Below are positions 1 to 7,366 of a DNA stretch of 64,000 nt, one piece after another (the first letter of the stretch is position 1; the number at the start of each line of letters is the position of its first letter). The position numbers and the translations under genes were made by a program. The notes below the pieces were generated by a model. That model saw only the letters and a list, made by a program, of their open reading frames with translations. It searched no databases and was not told where the DNA came from. The DNA comes from Streptomyces mirabilis (GTDB taxonomy: Bacteria > Actinomycetota > Actinomycetes > Streptomycetales > Streptomycetaceae), in NCBI RefSeq assembly GCF_039503195.1, contig NZ_JBCJKP010000001.1, forward strand, positions 1,860,001 to 1,924,000, written 5' to 3'.

Positions 1-20
1 GTGCGGTGAGCACACAGCCC

Positions 21-140
21 CTATGAGCGGGGGCGTGGCCGTAGCTGTTCGACCAGGTGGAAGACCGCCCGAGCCACGTTCCCCTGCAGGCAGCGGATGA
101 TCTCGCGCCGGGTCTTCCCTTGCCCGTCCGCCGAACACGG
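21..140 (-). pseudogene. Transposase C-terminal remnant
   Basis: Reading the minus strand back from a TAG at 21-23 gives about 40 residues that end a transposase-like protein, including the stretch GKTRREIIRCL and then VARAVFHLVEQL. This resembles the tail of IS110-like transposases, where a conserved RCLKRYxARE element sits near the C-terminus. The family call is from memory and is tentative. No catalytic part is present and the frame has no convincing start, so this is a scar of an insertion sequence. It fits the other mobile-element debris in the first kilobase. Confidence 0.45.
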
Positions 141-699
141 AGGCCCCCGTCGGCACCATCAGACGGGGCTCCTCACATCACACGCGCTGTCACACGCGTG
201 TCACCAACACCGTGGACGCACCTGGACCACAGGGCCCCACCTGCGTGAACGGCCCCAACCCAGACCACATGACCCCCAGAAGCCACTTTCGCCTACCTGT
301 GCCATGTGGGACCGTCATAGCTCACGACGGATGGCCACCAGCGCACGCGGCCACGGCGAGCGGATTATCGCTCTACGCCAGCAGCGTGCGGGAATCGGCG
401 TACAGGGCGGTATCGGCCGATGGCTATGTCACACCAGAGTGCGAGCGGACGCCAGTAGGCGGCACCCCCCTTTCCTTTCTTTTTCGGTTCCGACCGCTGA
501 GTGGCACCGGGCGGCCACCCAGTCCGAGGGACCGCATCGGTCAAGATCCGGACGATTCCCGGGCCAGCAATCCTGTCAAAGCCGAGACGGGCGCTGTTTG
601 CGCTGGTCGGCGATGCGCTGCCTGTGTACCACCAGCAGACCAAGAACCTCCTGGTGTCGTACTCACCGAAGAAGGTGGGTTTCTTCTAGACACCCCAAG
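141..699. other. Degenerate region without a convincing gene
   Basis: I see no gene I can support here. Open frames exist in several phases but third-position GC bias is weak and none has a good ribosome binding site. A 62-codon plus-strand frame (501-689, GTG start) ends just before the hairpin at 700 and could be the last piece of a lost gene; I do not recognise it. A 10-bp palindrome (ACACGCGTGT, 192-201), with CACACGCG repeated just upstream of it, could be an old operator. Confidence 0.45.
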
Positions 700-740
700 A
701 AAGGCGCCTGACCTGGGTTTTCACCCCGTCAGGCGCCTTT
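700..740. terminator. Strong hairpin terminator
   Basis: A perfect 13-bp stem (AAAGGCGCCTGAC at 700-712 with its complement at 728-740) encloses a 15-base loop that can itself pair GGG with CCC. The stem carries A and T runs at its base, so it could terminate transcription from either side. It lies directly after a small plus-strand frame and before the integrase stub, which suggests it once closed a gene now lost. Confidence 0.6.
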
Positions 741-868
741 CGCTCAGCCCGCTCTCGACCGAGCCCGGCTTGCGCGCCAACTCCCCATTCCTCCCACAGC
801 CGCACCCCTCCTGACCAGCGCTTCCGGACCAGTCACGGACTCCCGGTCAGCGCTACGAGCGTCGACCA

Positions 869-1000
869 TCAGCAGGCGCGAATGCGATGAAAGACTTCGG
901 ACTTCTCACGCTCGTTGACCGTCCACCGGATCTGGGGAGGCTTGCGCCGGTCGGGGCTCTCGCGTAGGTGCCAGAAGCGGACGTCATGACTCATCGCCAT
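869..1000 (-). pseudogene. Phage-type integrase N-terminal stub
   Basis: A 43-codon minus-strand frame starts with ATG at 1000, preceded by AAAGGG as a ribosome binding site. Its product contains MSHDVRFWHLR near the start, then IRWTVNEREKSEVFHRI. This is the pattern of the N-terminal arm-binding domain of actinomycete tyrosine integrases, which typically read SYDVRxWxI...RWxVxGxxKSxxF. A TGA cuts it after 43 residues, and the core-binding and catalytic domains are absent. A 50-codon frame directly upstream (1016-1168, minus) ends 15 bases before this start and is unrecognised. I infer a relic of an integrative element. Confidence 0.5.
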
Positions 1001-1437
1001 CCAGGCGCATCCCTTTCACACGCGCACCGACGGCTCGGGCGGCATGTCGAGGGCCGCCTCCGCGATGTCCGCGAGTACCGCTCGTCCCGGCGGTAGCCGC
1101 GTTGCAGCAGGTCCTCGCCACACAGCCCGGCCGAGCGCCTGCCTGATCAGAGCCGTTCCGTGCGTCATCCGGCAGGCCGGGCGTGGCGCCTCCAGGGACG
1201 CCCCCAGACGTCCCGAGACATCGGGTCGATCATCGCCCTGCCGCGCCTTACGTCACCAGTCCGCCGAGCAGGGATCTCACTGTGCGGGCTCGTACCCTGG
1301 CCGACATCCGGCCAATGATCCGAATGTGAGATATGCGGTATGTGTGACAATATGGTATGAGTGCCATGTAGTGCTGGCGGGATCTTCTTTGCTGAGCCCT
1401 CGACTGGGAGAGCTCAGACAGGTGAGAGGAGTGCATC
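1001..1437. other. Leader and promoter region of the 32-residue peptide gene
   Basis: Apart from the unrecognised 50-codon minus-strand frame at 1016-1168, no gene is supported. From about 1320 the base composition turns AT-richer, with TATG repeated several times (around 1331-1361) and TATGGT/TATGAG as possible -10 boxes. A 6-bp inverted repeat (CTGAGC 1392-1397, GCTCAG 1412-1417) sits just before the ribosome binding site of the peptide gene. I read this stretch as the promoter and leader of the peptide-P450 pair. That is an inference. Confidence 0.35.
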
Positions 1438-1536
1438 ATGATCGCCAAGCTGCTCGGCAGACTGTCCTTCACCCGCCACTACGGTGCGTACGGGGCCCAC
1501 GAATGGGATGCGTACGCCGGCGACGACTCGGTCTGA
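1438..1536 (+). CDS. 32-residue peptide, candidate precursor for a P450
   Basis: This is a short gene with an excellent ribosome binding site (GAGAGGAG, 1424-1431, six bases before ATG). The product is 32 residues: a basic amphipathic start (MIAKLLGRLSFTR), then an aromatic-rich segment HYGAYGAHEWDAY, then an acidic tail AGDDSV. No signal peptide or membrane helix is seen. It lies 96 bases upstream of a cytochrome P450 on the same strand. Peptide-plus-P450 pairs are the hallmark of P450-crosslinked ribosomal peptides (biarylitides, cittilins, atropopeptides), in which Tyr, Trp and His side chains near the C-terminus are joined. I do not recognise the sequence as a known member. It may be an unrelated small protein or a leader peptide. 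Confidence 0.5.
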   Translation: MIAKLLGRLSFTRHYGAYGAHEWDAYAGDDSV

Positions 1537-1632
1537 CCGCACTGTCGGCGGGCACCTCAGCGCGCCCGCCGGCTCCCAGCCACGCTGCCGACGACATCGA
1601 CCTGGACAGGTACGAGAGTCAGGCACGATCTC

Positions 1633-2933
1633 ATGGGCCGAATGAATGAGCCGCCGCGGCTGCCCGAAGGCAGTTTCGCGGCCTGGAGCCGCGACCGGCT
1701 GGCAATGGCGCGCCGTGGCGCTGACGAGTGCGGGGACGTCTGGCAGCTGGAGCCGGGTGTCTACGTAGCCGCTACGGCCGGGCCGTGTGAAGCGGTCCTG
1801 CGGGGCGCGCAGGACTTCCCCAAGGCAACCGGACCTCTCTTCCCACCGTTGAAGCGGTCGAGCGGAGCACCGACGCCGGAGGATCGTGCGCGCGCTCACG
1901 CCGCCCGCATGCGCGGACTGCGCGCGCAGGCGGTTGCAGCCCGGATCGGTGAGATCGCGCCCAGTGCCGCTCGCTTCGCCGACCAGTGGCCCACGGACCG
2001 GGACGTCGAGATTCTGCCCCGGTCCGGCACGCCCTGGCAGAGATCGGCGTGCGCTACCTCTTCTCCGAAGACGCTCCCACCCTGCTGCCCTTTGCCTCGC
2101 AGCTCTTCCTGGCCCGGGAGGTGCTCGTACGCCCTTCGCGCTGGGTATGGCCGCGCTGGGTCCCCACACCGGCACGGCGGTTCCGCACACGGCAGCAAGT
2201 CGCCTTCACCAACGCTTTGCGACCCATCGTGCGCCGACGCCGTTCATCGGGTCGGCTCGGTGACGACATGCTGGGACAGATGCTTCGGCCCTCCTCCCGC
2301 TACGGCCTGCTGCCGGAAGAGGCCATCCTCGACACTCTCCCCGGAATCACCGTCGCCACCTTCGAGACACCTTCCAGGGCAGCCGGATGGATCCTGCTGT
2401 ACCTGGCCCGATACCCCCAGGCAGCGGGACGCGTCGCGGCCGAAGCCGCCTTGCTGCCCGCGGACCCGGCCGCGACGACCAGCACCCACCTCGACGGCCT
2501 GCGATACACCCAGGCTCTGGTGCGCGAGGTGCTGCGACTGCACCCCCCGAGCTGGCTACTGACCCGGCGCGCCACGCGACAGACTCAGCTCGCCGGCTAC
2601 ACCATCGACGCGGGGTCCACCGTTCTCGTCTGCCCCTACACCGCTCACCGCGACGCCCGGGAACACTCCGATCCGGACCAGTTCCAGCCCGAGCGCTGGC
2701 TCGATGCTTCGGGCTCGCCGACGAAACCCGGGGTTTTCCTCTCCTTCGGTACCGGGCCGCATGGCTGCGAGGGAGCCGCTCTGGCCATGGCGATGCTGAC
2801 GCTCCTGACCGCGCAGACCGCCCGCCGCTACCAGTTGAGCGAGCCGCCCGGACCGGAGCCCAGCTACCAGGTCACCACCTTGGAAGGTCTCGCAACGGTC
2901 GGCTTGCGCCTGCGTGCCACCTTGCGCAGCTGA
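1633..2933 (+). pseudogene. Cytochrome P450, frameshifted
   Basis: Two overlapping frames together encode a P450 of about 430 residues. The first (from ATG 1633, or 1642) carries the N-terminal third and runs into the wrong frame near 2017-2022, in the run CTGCCCCGG. The second carries the rest to the TGA before 2934. The second part has the K-helix ExxR (EVLR), an I-helix region where the usual AGxxT reads ATFET, and the heme loop FGTGPHGCEG with the Cys ligand. Restoring one base, or removing two, joins DVEIL to PVRHALAEIG. The cause may be a real mutation or a sequencing error in a C-run. The best guess at its role is oxidative modification of the upstream 32-residue peptide. Confidence 0.75.
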
Positions 2934-3029
2934 GTGCAGTCCTGCTTGCGGTGACAGGCCGCCTCCACCCCCGAGCGGCGAACGTTGATCGAGTTCGAGT
3001 GCCGTTCCGCCCACGCTTGGATGCCCGGC

Positions 3030-3584
3030 TCATTCACTCATCGCGTGTCGCTGGTCGAACTCGTCGGCGAGCATGCCCATCATGACGAGTTCGTGGTGCC
3101 GGCCGTGGAAGAAGACGTGTTCCCGCAAGCGCCCCTCCTCGGTGAAGCCGAGCCGACGGGTAAGTGCCAGCGATGCCTCGTTGTGGGCGAAGATCGCTCC
3201 CAGGCATTTGTGATAGCGCCGCTCGGCAAACATGAAGCGCATCAGCAGCACTACGGCTTCTGATGCGTAGCCCTTGCGCCGGTGGTCGGTGCCGATCGTG
3301 ACATCGAACTCGAACCAGCCTGAACGAGGGCCGGTGCGATGTGAGCCGACCGTGCCTACCAGCTCTCCCCTGGCCCTCGTTTCGACCGCCAACTGGAAGC
3401 GGTCGTCGTCGCACGTGGCAACGGCTTGCTCCTGCGCCCAGGCGCGGTAGCTCTCGGCGGACCGCGGTAGATCCAGCCGGCTCCCTCGCCGCCCGTCATC
3501 GTCGGCGAAGTGTGTGAACGCTGTCCAGTCGTCGGGCTCGATAGCGCGCAGGCGTACCCGTTCACCAGTCCAGGACGATGCCAT
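3030..3584 (-). CDS. GNAT family N-acetyltransferase (RimJ/RimL type)
   Basis: The 184-residue product begins MASSWTGERVRLRAIEPDDW, the usual opening of RimJ/RimL-like GNAT proteins. It has the acetyl-CoA binding strand-helix with the signature HRRKGYASEAV (about residues 101-111) and ends with the typical NEASLALTRRLGFTEEG segment. The family transfers acetyl groups from acetyl-CoA to amines such as protein N-termini or antibiotics. The substrate here cannot be told. The longer open frame upstream of this ATG lacks coding bias. It converges on the P450. Confidence 0.88.
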   Translation of the reverse strand: MASSWTGERVRLRAIEPDDWTAFTHFADDDGRRGSRLDLPRSAESYRAWAQEQAVATCDDDRFQLAVETRARGELVGTVGSHRTGPRSGWFEFDVTIGTDHRRKGYASEAVVLLMRFMFAERRYHKCLGAIFAHNEASLALTRRLGFTEEGRLREHVFFHGRHHELVMMGMLADEFDQRHAMSE

Positions 3585-3595
3585 GCCGTATTTGA

Positions 3596-3739
3596 TCACG
3601 CTGCGGTGCGCGTGGGGCCGAGAGGCACGCAGAGGCAGTTGAGGTTCGCGTGCGAAGCGGTGGCGGCGGCATCCAGGGAGCGGGTCGCCCACGGCACCGC
3701 GGCGTTCAGGAACTCCCTCACCGTGAGCTGCCGGTTCAT
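3596..3739 (-). CDS. 47-residue ORF coupled to DUF6529 gene
   Basis: The ATG at 3739 shares its A with the TGA of the preceding DUF6529 gene (TGATG), the classic arrangement for translational coupling. The product starts MNRQLTVREFLNAAVPW and ends LNCLCVPLGPTRTAA. No family is recognised. In many Streptomyces DUF6529 genes neighbour a Rieske-type protein, so this could be the remains of such a partner, but no Rieske Cys-His boxes are visible. It may also be untranslated. Confidence 0.3.
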   Translation of the reverse strand: MNRQLTVREFLNAAVPWATRSLDAAATASHANLNCLCVPLGPTRTAA

Positions 3740-4311
3740 CAGAAGCCGGGGGCGGAGCCGGTGAAGAACCACAAGGCGGCTGTGTACCACAACAGTGCGA
3801 TGGCGACGACCAGGGTGCCGCCGACGACCGGAAGCGCCCAACCGGGCAGTCGGCGGCTGCGCACCACCAGCACCTTGGCGACGAACGCGCCGTACAGGAC
3901 GCAGCCCGTGATGGAGTGCACCGCCACTCGGCTGCTCGTGAACTCAACTCCGTAGGCGGTGATGCACTGGTAGGCGATGGGCAGCGAGAGCAGAAAGGCG
4001 AGGAGGCCGATGAGCCGGTGCGCGGGGTGCACCCGGTGCGGCGCGGCCCCCGCCCCCGGTAGGCGCCGGTACATCCACAGCCCGAGCAGCAGTTGGACGA
4101 GCGCGAGTGCCATCAGAGCGCTGCCCAGGCGCGCCTTGAGGTCGATGACGCCGACGCCGTGCTGTCCGAACAGGCCGCTGGTGTAGTCGGGTGTGTGCGT
4201 GCGGCCGAACGCGTACATCCCCACCGCGACCGCGACCGGCAGCAATGCAGCCAAGAAGCCGGCCACCCTTCGTGCGGGAGGCCGCGTCCGCGCGCCCGTG
4301 TGCCCGGTCAT
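3739..4311 (-). CDS. DUF6529 family membrane protein
   Basis: The 190-residue protein has a short basic N-terminus and five hydrophobic segments (about residues 16-35, 62-81, 100-120, 129-150 and 159-183). Histidines lie beside helices (HPAHRLIG and VHSITG), reminiscent of small b-type cytochromes. It matches the Streptomyces DUF6529 family as I remember it. Members usually sit with secreted lipoproteins or Rieske proteins, suggesting a role in an extracytoplasmic electron-transfer complex; that is inference. The start codon overlaps the stop of the frame upstream by one base, so it was probably translated from the lipoprotein transcript. Confidence 0.8.
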   Translation of the reverse strand: MTGHTGARTRPPARRVAGFLAALLPVAVAVGMYAFGRTHTPDYTSGLFGQHGVGVIDLKARLGSALMALALVQLLLGLWMYRRLPGAGAAPHRVHPAHRLIGLLAFLLSLPIAYQCITAYGVEFTSSRVAVHSITGCVLYGAFVAKVLVVRSRRLPGWALPVVGGTLVVAIALLWYTAALWFFTGSAPGF

Positions 4312-4337
4312 CAGTCCCCAATCGATCGGGTTCGACC

Positions 4338-4861
4338 TAGTTGCCGGATGTGTCGACGACGTACCACTGTGGCACCGGACTCGCTGGTTTCCTCGCCGTC
4401 GGTGACACCGGCTGTCGTGTCACCCGCGAAGCAGCGCAGCGGGTGTCCGGTACAGGTCATGTGAGTGATGCCGTGGGAGCGTTTCGATGTGCTGATCAGG
4501 TTGCTCCTGGCAAACGGGGCCGCCTTGGGCGTGCCGGAGGTGAGCGACGGCGGCCAGGCGAACGCGCAAGCTCCGCCGGCGGTCGGCGTAGTCGACTTGG
4601 CGGCTTCGGGGAGGTGGAACGTCCGCCCCTTGGCGTCATCCAGGAGGGGGTCCAGCTTGCTGAAGTGCACCGTGGCCGCGCCAGTGGCCCTGGGCGCGCT
4701 GCCGGGTGCGGCCGAGCCGATGTACACGGGGATGCCCGCTGACAGCGCTCCAGATGTGGGCCTGGCACAGGCGACGAGATCGTCCGGCTGGGACAGCCGT
4801 TTGCGGCAGCGAGCGGCATGGCGGAAACCGCCGGCGGTGTCGCCGTGGCCATTCCTTTCAT
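4338..4861 (-). pseudogene. COG4315-type secreted lipoprotein, decayed
   Basis: The minus strand encodes, in one frame, VHFSKLDPLLDDAKGRTFHL, then ACAFAWPP, then TGHPLRCFAGDTTAG. In a second frame it encodes WYVVDTSGN followed by TAG at 4338. These are the ordered landmarks of the COG4315/PF03640 repeat (dGkGrTLYlF, GaCaxxWPP, GHPLYxFaGDxxxG, WYVVsPxG). The last landmark is out of frame, so there is a frameshift near 4360-4380. The N-terminal region is also shifted and no lipobox is readable (ATG 4861 is only a possible start). The family is secreted and of unknown function. The frame reading past the shift ends at 4311, overlapping the DUF6529 start. Confidence 0.6.
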
Positions 4862-5086
4862 GAGCGCTCCATGGTGTCGGACGGCGTATCCAGGCAGCCG
4901 CGGGAAACGACCCCGGCGGACCTCTTCTCCCAGTTGGCCCCGGGTGCTCGAGTCCTGTCCATTTCAACTGGTCCGCCTGGGCAGTCGCTGCTCCATTGGT
5001 GAGGTCCCCGTTCACGTCGAGGACCTCGGGCCGGTACGGGAGGCGTTCGAGCCGGTTGCGGACGCCACACCTTCGCCCCCGCAGGG

Positions 5087-5170
5087 CTGCTCGACGGCAA
5101 AGCGATCCTCGTCACCGGCGCCGGGCGCGGCATCGGGGCGCCGCCGCACGGCTCTTCCGGGTCGTGGAGG
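5087..5170 (+). pseudogene. Short-chain dehydrogenase fragment
   Basis: A plus-strand stretch encodes LLDGKAILVTGAGRGIG, the N-terminal NAD(P)-binding TGxxxGxG motif of short-chain dehydrogenases. One frame away it continues AAARLFRVVEV, which is what normally follows (GIGxAxARLFAxEGA). The fragment is frameshifted right after the glycine motif, and catalytic residues (Ser, YxxxK) are absent. The surrounding 4862-5301 holds no other coding signal. This is a clear remnant of a lost oxidoreductase gene next to the TetR regulator. Confidence 0.5.
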
Positions 5171-5301
5171 TGGACCGACACCTGGCCGTGCGGGGCGGCG
5201 GGCACCGCCGTGCACCCTTCTGACCGCGCCCCACCCCTACGCCATTCCGACCGCGCCCCACCCCTGCACGATCCCGACCGAGGCCGCGGTGCGCCCCACC
5301 G

Positions 5302-5907
5302 TCACGCGATCGCCCGCACCGCGGCCTCGGTCAGGGTGGCCGCGGTCCGTGCGGCGCTGGTGATGGCCTCGTCGGGGTCGAGCCCGCACAGATCGGTGAG
5401 AGTGAAGAACGCCTCGGCGCTCACGACCACCGCGAGGTCCCGCTTGAGTTGGGCGAAGCCGTCCGGGTCCCTCGCGCCGAGCGTGTCCTCCAGCGGGAGG
5501 AGCGCATGGTCGATGAGTCCGAAGCGAATGCCCGGTCGCGTGGTCACCGTTTCGGGCCGGGTGATGGTGGCGGCGATCATCGCGCGTACCGAGCCCTGGC
5601 GGGCGAGGATGCCGCGGAGGAGGAACTCGCAGGCGAAGGCGACACGTTCCACGGGGTCGGCCGAGTCCGCGACCGGCTCGAGCGCCTCGGCGGGGGGCGG
5701 CCAGACGCCGGCCAGGGCCTCGCTGATCAGCGACGGAAGGTCGGGGAAGTATCGATAGGCGGTGGCCTCGGAGACGAGGGCCGCGCGGGCGATCGCGGGC
5801 ATGGTCACCTCGGCGCCCGTGGCGGTGAGTTCCCGGGCGGCCGCCACGATCGCCGTTCGCGTGCGCTGCTTCTGGTTGGTGCGGCCGGTGCCCGCCTGCG
5901 CCGTCAT
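5302..5907 (-). CDS. TetR/AcrR family repressor of the adjacent export operon
   Basis: This is a 201-residue protein with an N-terminal helix-turn-helix (about residues 15-60, ...VTMPAIARAALVSEATAYRYFP) typical of TetR regulators. The ligand-binding C-terminal half contains repeated helices rich in Ala and Leu. A strong AGGAGGAG ribosome binding site precedes the ATG. It is divergent from the cupin-hydrolase-MFS operon, and the shared gap carries an inverted operator pair. This is the standard layout for an autoregulated repressor that responds to a small molecule exported or degraded by the neighbours. The ligand is unknown. Confidence 0.9.
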   Translation of the reverse strand: MTAQAGTGRTNQKQRTRTAIVAAARELTATGAEVTMPAIARAALVSEATAYRYFPDLPSLISEALAGVWPPPAEALEPVADSADPVERVAFACEFLLRGILARQGSVRAMIAATITRPETVTTRPGIRFGLIDHALLPLEDTLGARDPDGFAQLKRDLAVVVSAEAFFTLTDLCGLDPDEAITSAARTAATLTEAAVRAIA

Positions 5908-5958
5908 CGTGGGACTCCTCCTGTTGACTCACCCGCATTTTAGCAGCCATCCCTCGTC

Positions 5959-6019
5959 GTGAGAGTTGACTTGCATTATGCCACCCGACCCCTCTAATCT
6001 CATGAGAGTCAACTCTCAC
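5959..6019. promoter_or_regulatory. TetR operator pair in the divergent promoter
   Basis: GTGAGAGTTGACT (5959-5971) is repeated exactly as its complement AGTCAACTCTCAC (6007-6019). The second copy lies inside a near-palindrome TGAGAGTCAACTCTCA (6003-6018). A further half site, GTTGACTCACC, lies at about 5924. TTGACT within the first copy could double as a -35 box for the operon. The second copy ends only 13 bases before the cupin ATG, so binding would block both promoters or the operon's leader. Confidence 0.6.
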
Positions 6020-6031
6020 GAAGGAGAAGTA

Positions 6032-6490
6032 ATGAGCACGGTTTCCGTGGTCGGCCCGGACGACGGCGAGACCATCCAGCTGGGTCCCACGCAGATGCGC
6101 ATCCTCGAGGACGGCAGCACCACCGGGCACCGCCTCGGCATCGGAGAGATCACCATCGCCCCGCACACCCAGGGCCCGCCCCAGCACCGTCACGCCCAGC
6201 ACGACGAGGGCTTCTACGTCGTCTCCGGCACCGTGCACTTCACCATCGGGGAGACGACCCACGTCGCCCCGGCCGGCACGCTCGCCATGATCCCGCCCGG
6301 CGCCCCGCACACCTTCGCCAACCTCGGCGACACGCCCGCGGTGATGCTCAACACCTTCACGCCCGACCTGTACGTGCAGTACTTCCGCGACCTGCGGAAC
6401 ATGATCGCGGGCGGCCGGGAACTGACCCCGGAGTCGACCGTCGCGGTGATGAGCCGCTACGCCACCGTCCCCGCGACCGACTTCGCGTGA
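6032..6490 (+). CDS. Cupin-domain protein
   Basis: The 152-residue protein consists of one cupin barrel. Metal-site motif 1 is visible as HRHAQHDEGFYVVSG (about residues 54-68), giving two His and a Glu, and motif 2 as PPGAPHTFAN with the last His. The ATG follows GAAGGAGAA; an earlier in-frame start would run through the operator. Single-domain cupins of this type act as dioxygenases, isomerases or quinone-forming oxygenases. It is the first gene of the TetR-controlled operon with an alpha/beta-hydrolase and an exporter, so it probably modifies the same small molecule. Confidence 0.88.
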   Translation: MSTVSVVGPDDGETIQLGPTQMRILEDGSTTGHRLGIGEITIAPHTQGPPQHRHAQHDEGFYVVSGTVHFTIGETTHVAPAGTLAMIPPGAPHTFANLGDTPAVMLNTFTPDLYVQYFRDLRNMIAGGRELTPESTVAVMSRYATVPATDFA

Positions 6491-6536
6491 CGGCAACCCC
6501 CTTCCCTCTCCACACGGCCCACTTGAGGAGCACCGC

Positions 6537-7346
6537 ATGACCCGCAGCACCCACACGCTCACGCTCGACCAGGGCACCCTCGACGTCACCGTCGACCTCT
6601 TCGGGCAGGAGGGGCACCCCTTCCTGCTGCTGCACGGAGGCGGCGGCCCGGGGACCGTCACCCCGTTCGCCGGCCTCCTGGCCGAGCAGCGTCCGGCCAG
6701 GGTCTTCACCCCTGTCCACCCCGGTTTCGACGGCACGGGCCGCCCCGAGTGGCTGACCGACGTCACGACCCTGGCCCAGGTCTATGCCCAACTGCTCGAC
6801 GTGCTCGACCTGCGGGACGTCGCCGTTGTCGGCAACTCGATCGGCGGCTGGATCGCCGCCGAACTCGCGACCCTGGGCAGCCCTCGGATCAGCAGCGTCA
6901 CCCTCGCCAACGCCGTCGGCATCCCCGTCCCCGGCCACCCGATAGCCGACACCTTCTCCCTGACGCCCGTCGAGCTGTCCCGCCTGTCCTTCCACGACCC
7001 CTCGAAGTTCCGCTTCGATCCCAGCAAGCTGACCGAGGCGCAGCGCGCGGTCATGGCCGCCAACCGCGCGACCCTGCAGCTCTATTCGGGCCCGCACGCC
7101 ATGGCCGACCCCACCCTGACCGACCGCCTCGCCAAGATCACCCATCCGACCCTGGTCGCATGGGGTGCCGGTGACCAGGTCGTGGACGCCGACTACGGAC
7201 GCGCGTACGCGCAGGCCATCCCCGACGCGGAGTTCCGTCTTCTGGACGGCACCGGCCACATGCCCCAGACCGAGACGCCCGAGCAGTTCCTCCCGGTGCT
7301 CTGGGACTTCGCGGAGGCCCACGCCACCGACCGGCCGCGGCACTGA
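6537..7346 (+). CDS. Alpha/beta-hydrolase
   Basis: The 269-residue product is a compact alpha/beta-hydrolase. The oxyanion loop reads LLHGGGGPG (about 31-39), the nucleophile elbow is GNSIGG with Ser101, the acid lies in WGAGDQVVD and the catalytic His in GTGHMPQ near residue 240. It resembles ring-cleavage C-C hydrolases and ester hydrolases. The gene starts 46 bases after the cupin stop and 20 bases before the exporter GTG, so it belongs to one operon. Cleaving or detoxifying a ligand of the TetR regulator is plausible but not shown. Confidence 0.9.
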   Translation: MTRSTHTLTLDQGTLDVTVDLFGQEGHPFLLLHGGGGPGTVTPFAGLLAEQRPARVFTPVHPGFDGTGRPEWLTDVTTLAQVYAQLLDVLDLRDVAVVGNSIGGWIAAELATLGSPRISSVTLANAVGIPVPGHPIADTFSLTPVELSRLSFHDPSKFRFDPSKLTEAQRAVMAANRATLQLYSGPHAMADPTLTDRLAKITHPTLVAWGAGDQVVDADYGRAYAQAIPDAEFRLLDGTGHMPQTETPEQFLPVLWDFAEAHATDRPRH

Positions 7347-7366
7347 CCCCGGAAAGGGGAGCCGAC

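Noticed and set aside
501..689. 62-codon plus-strand frame before the 700 hairpin as a real gene
   Set aside because: No ribosome binding site, no recognisable domain and weak coding bias. Mentioned only as a possible remnant.
2011..2025. Programmed ribosomal frameshift in the P450
   Set aside because: No recognised slippery heptamer or following pseudoknot is visible, and P450s are not known to use frameshifting.
1414..2190. Long minus-strand frame opposite the P450
   Set aside because: Its codon bias is the mirror of the plus-strand P450, the residues are Arg/Gly/Ala-rich and no motif is recognisable. It is a typical high-GC shadow frame.
5965..6031. Upstream start for the cupin gene
   Set aside because: It would translate through the operator region. 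The ATG at 6032 has a proper ribosome binding site.
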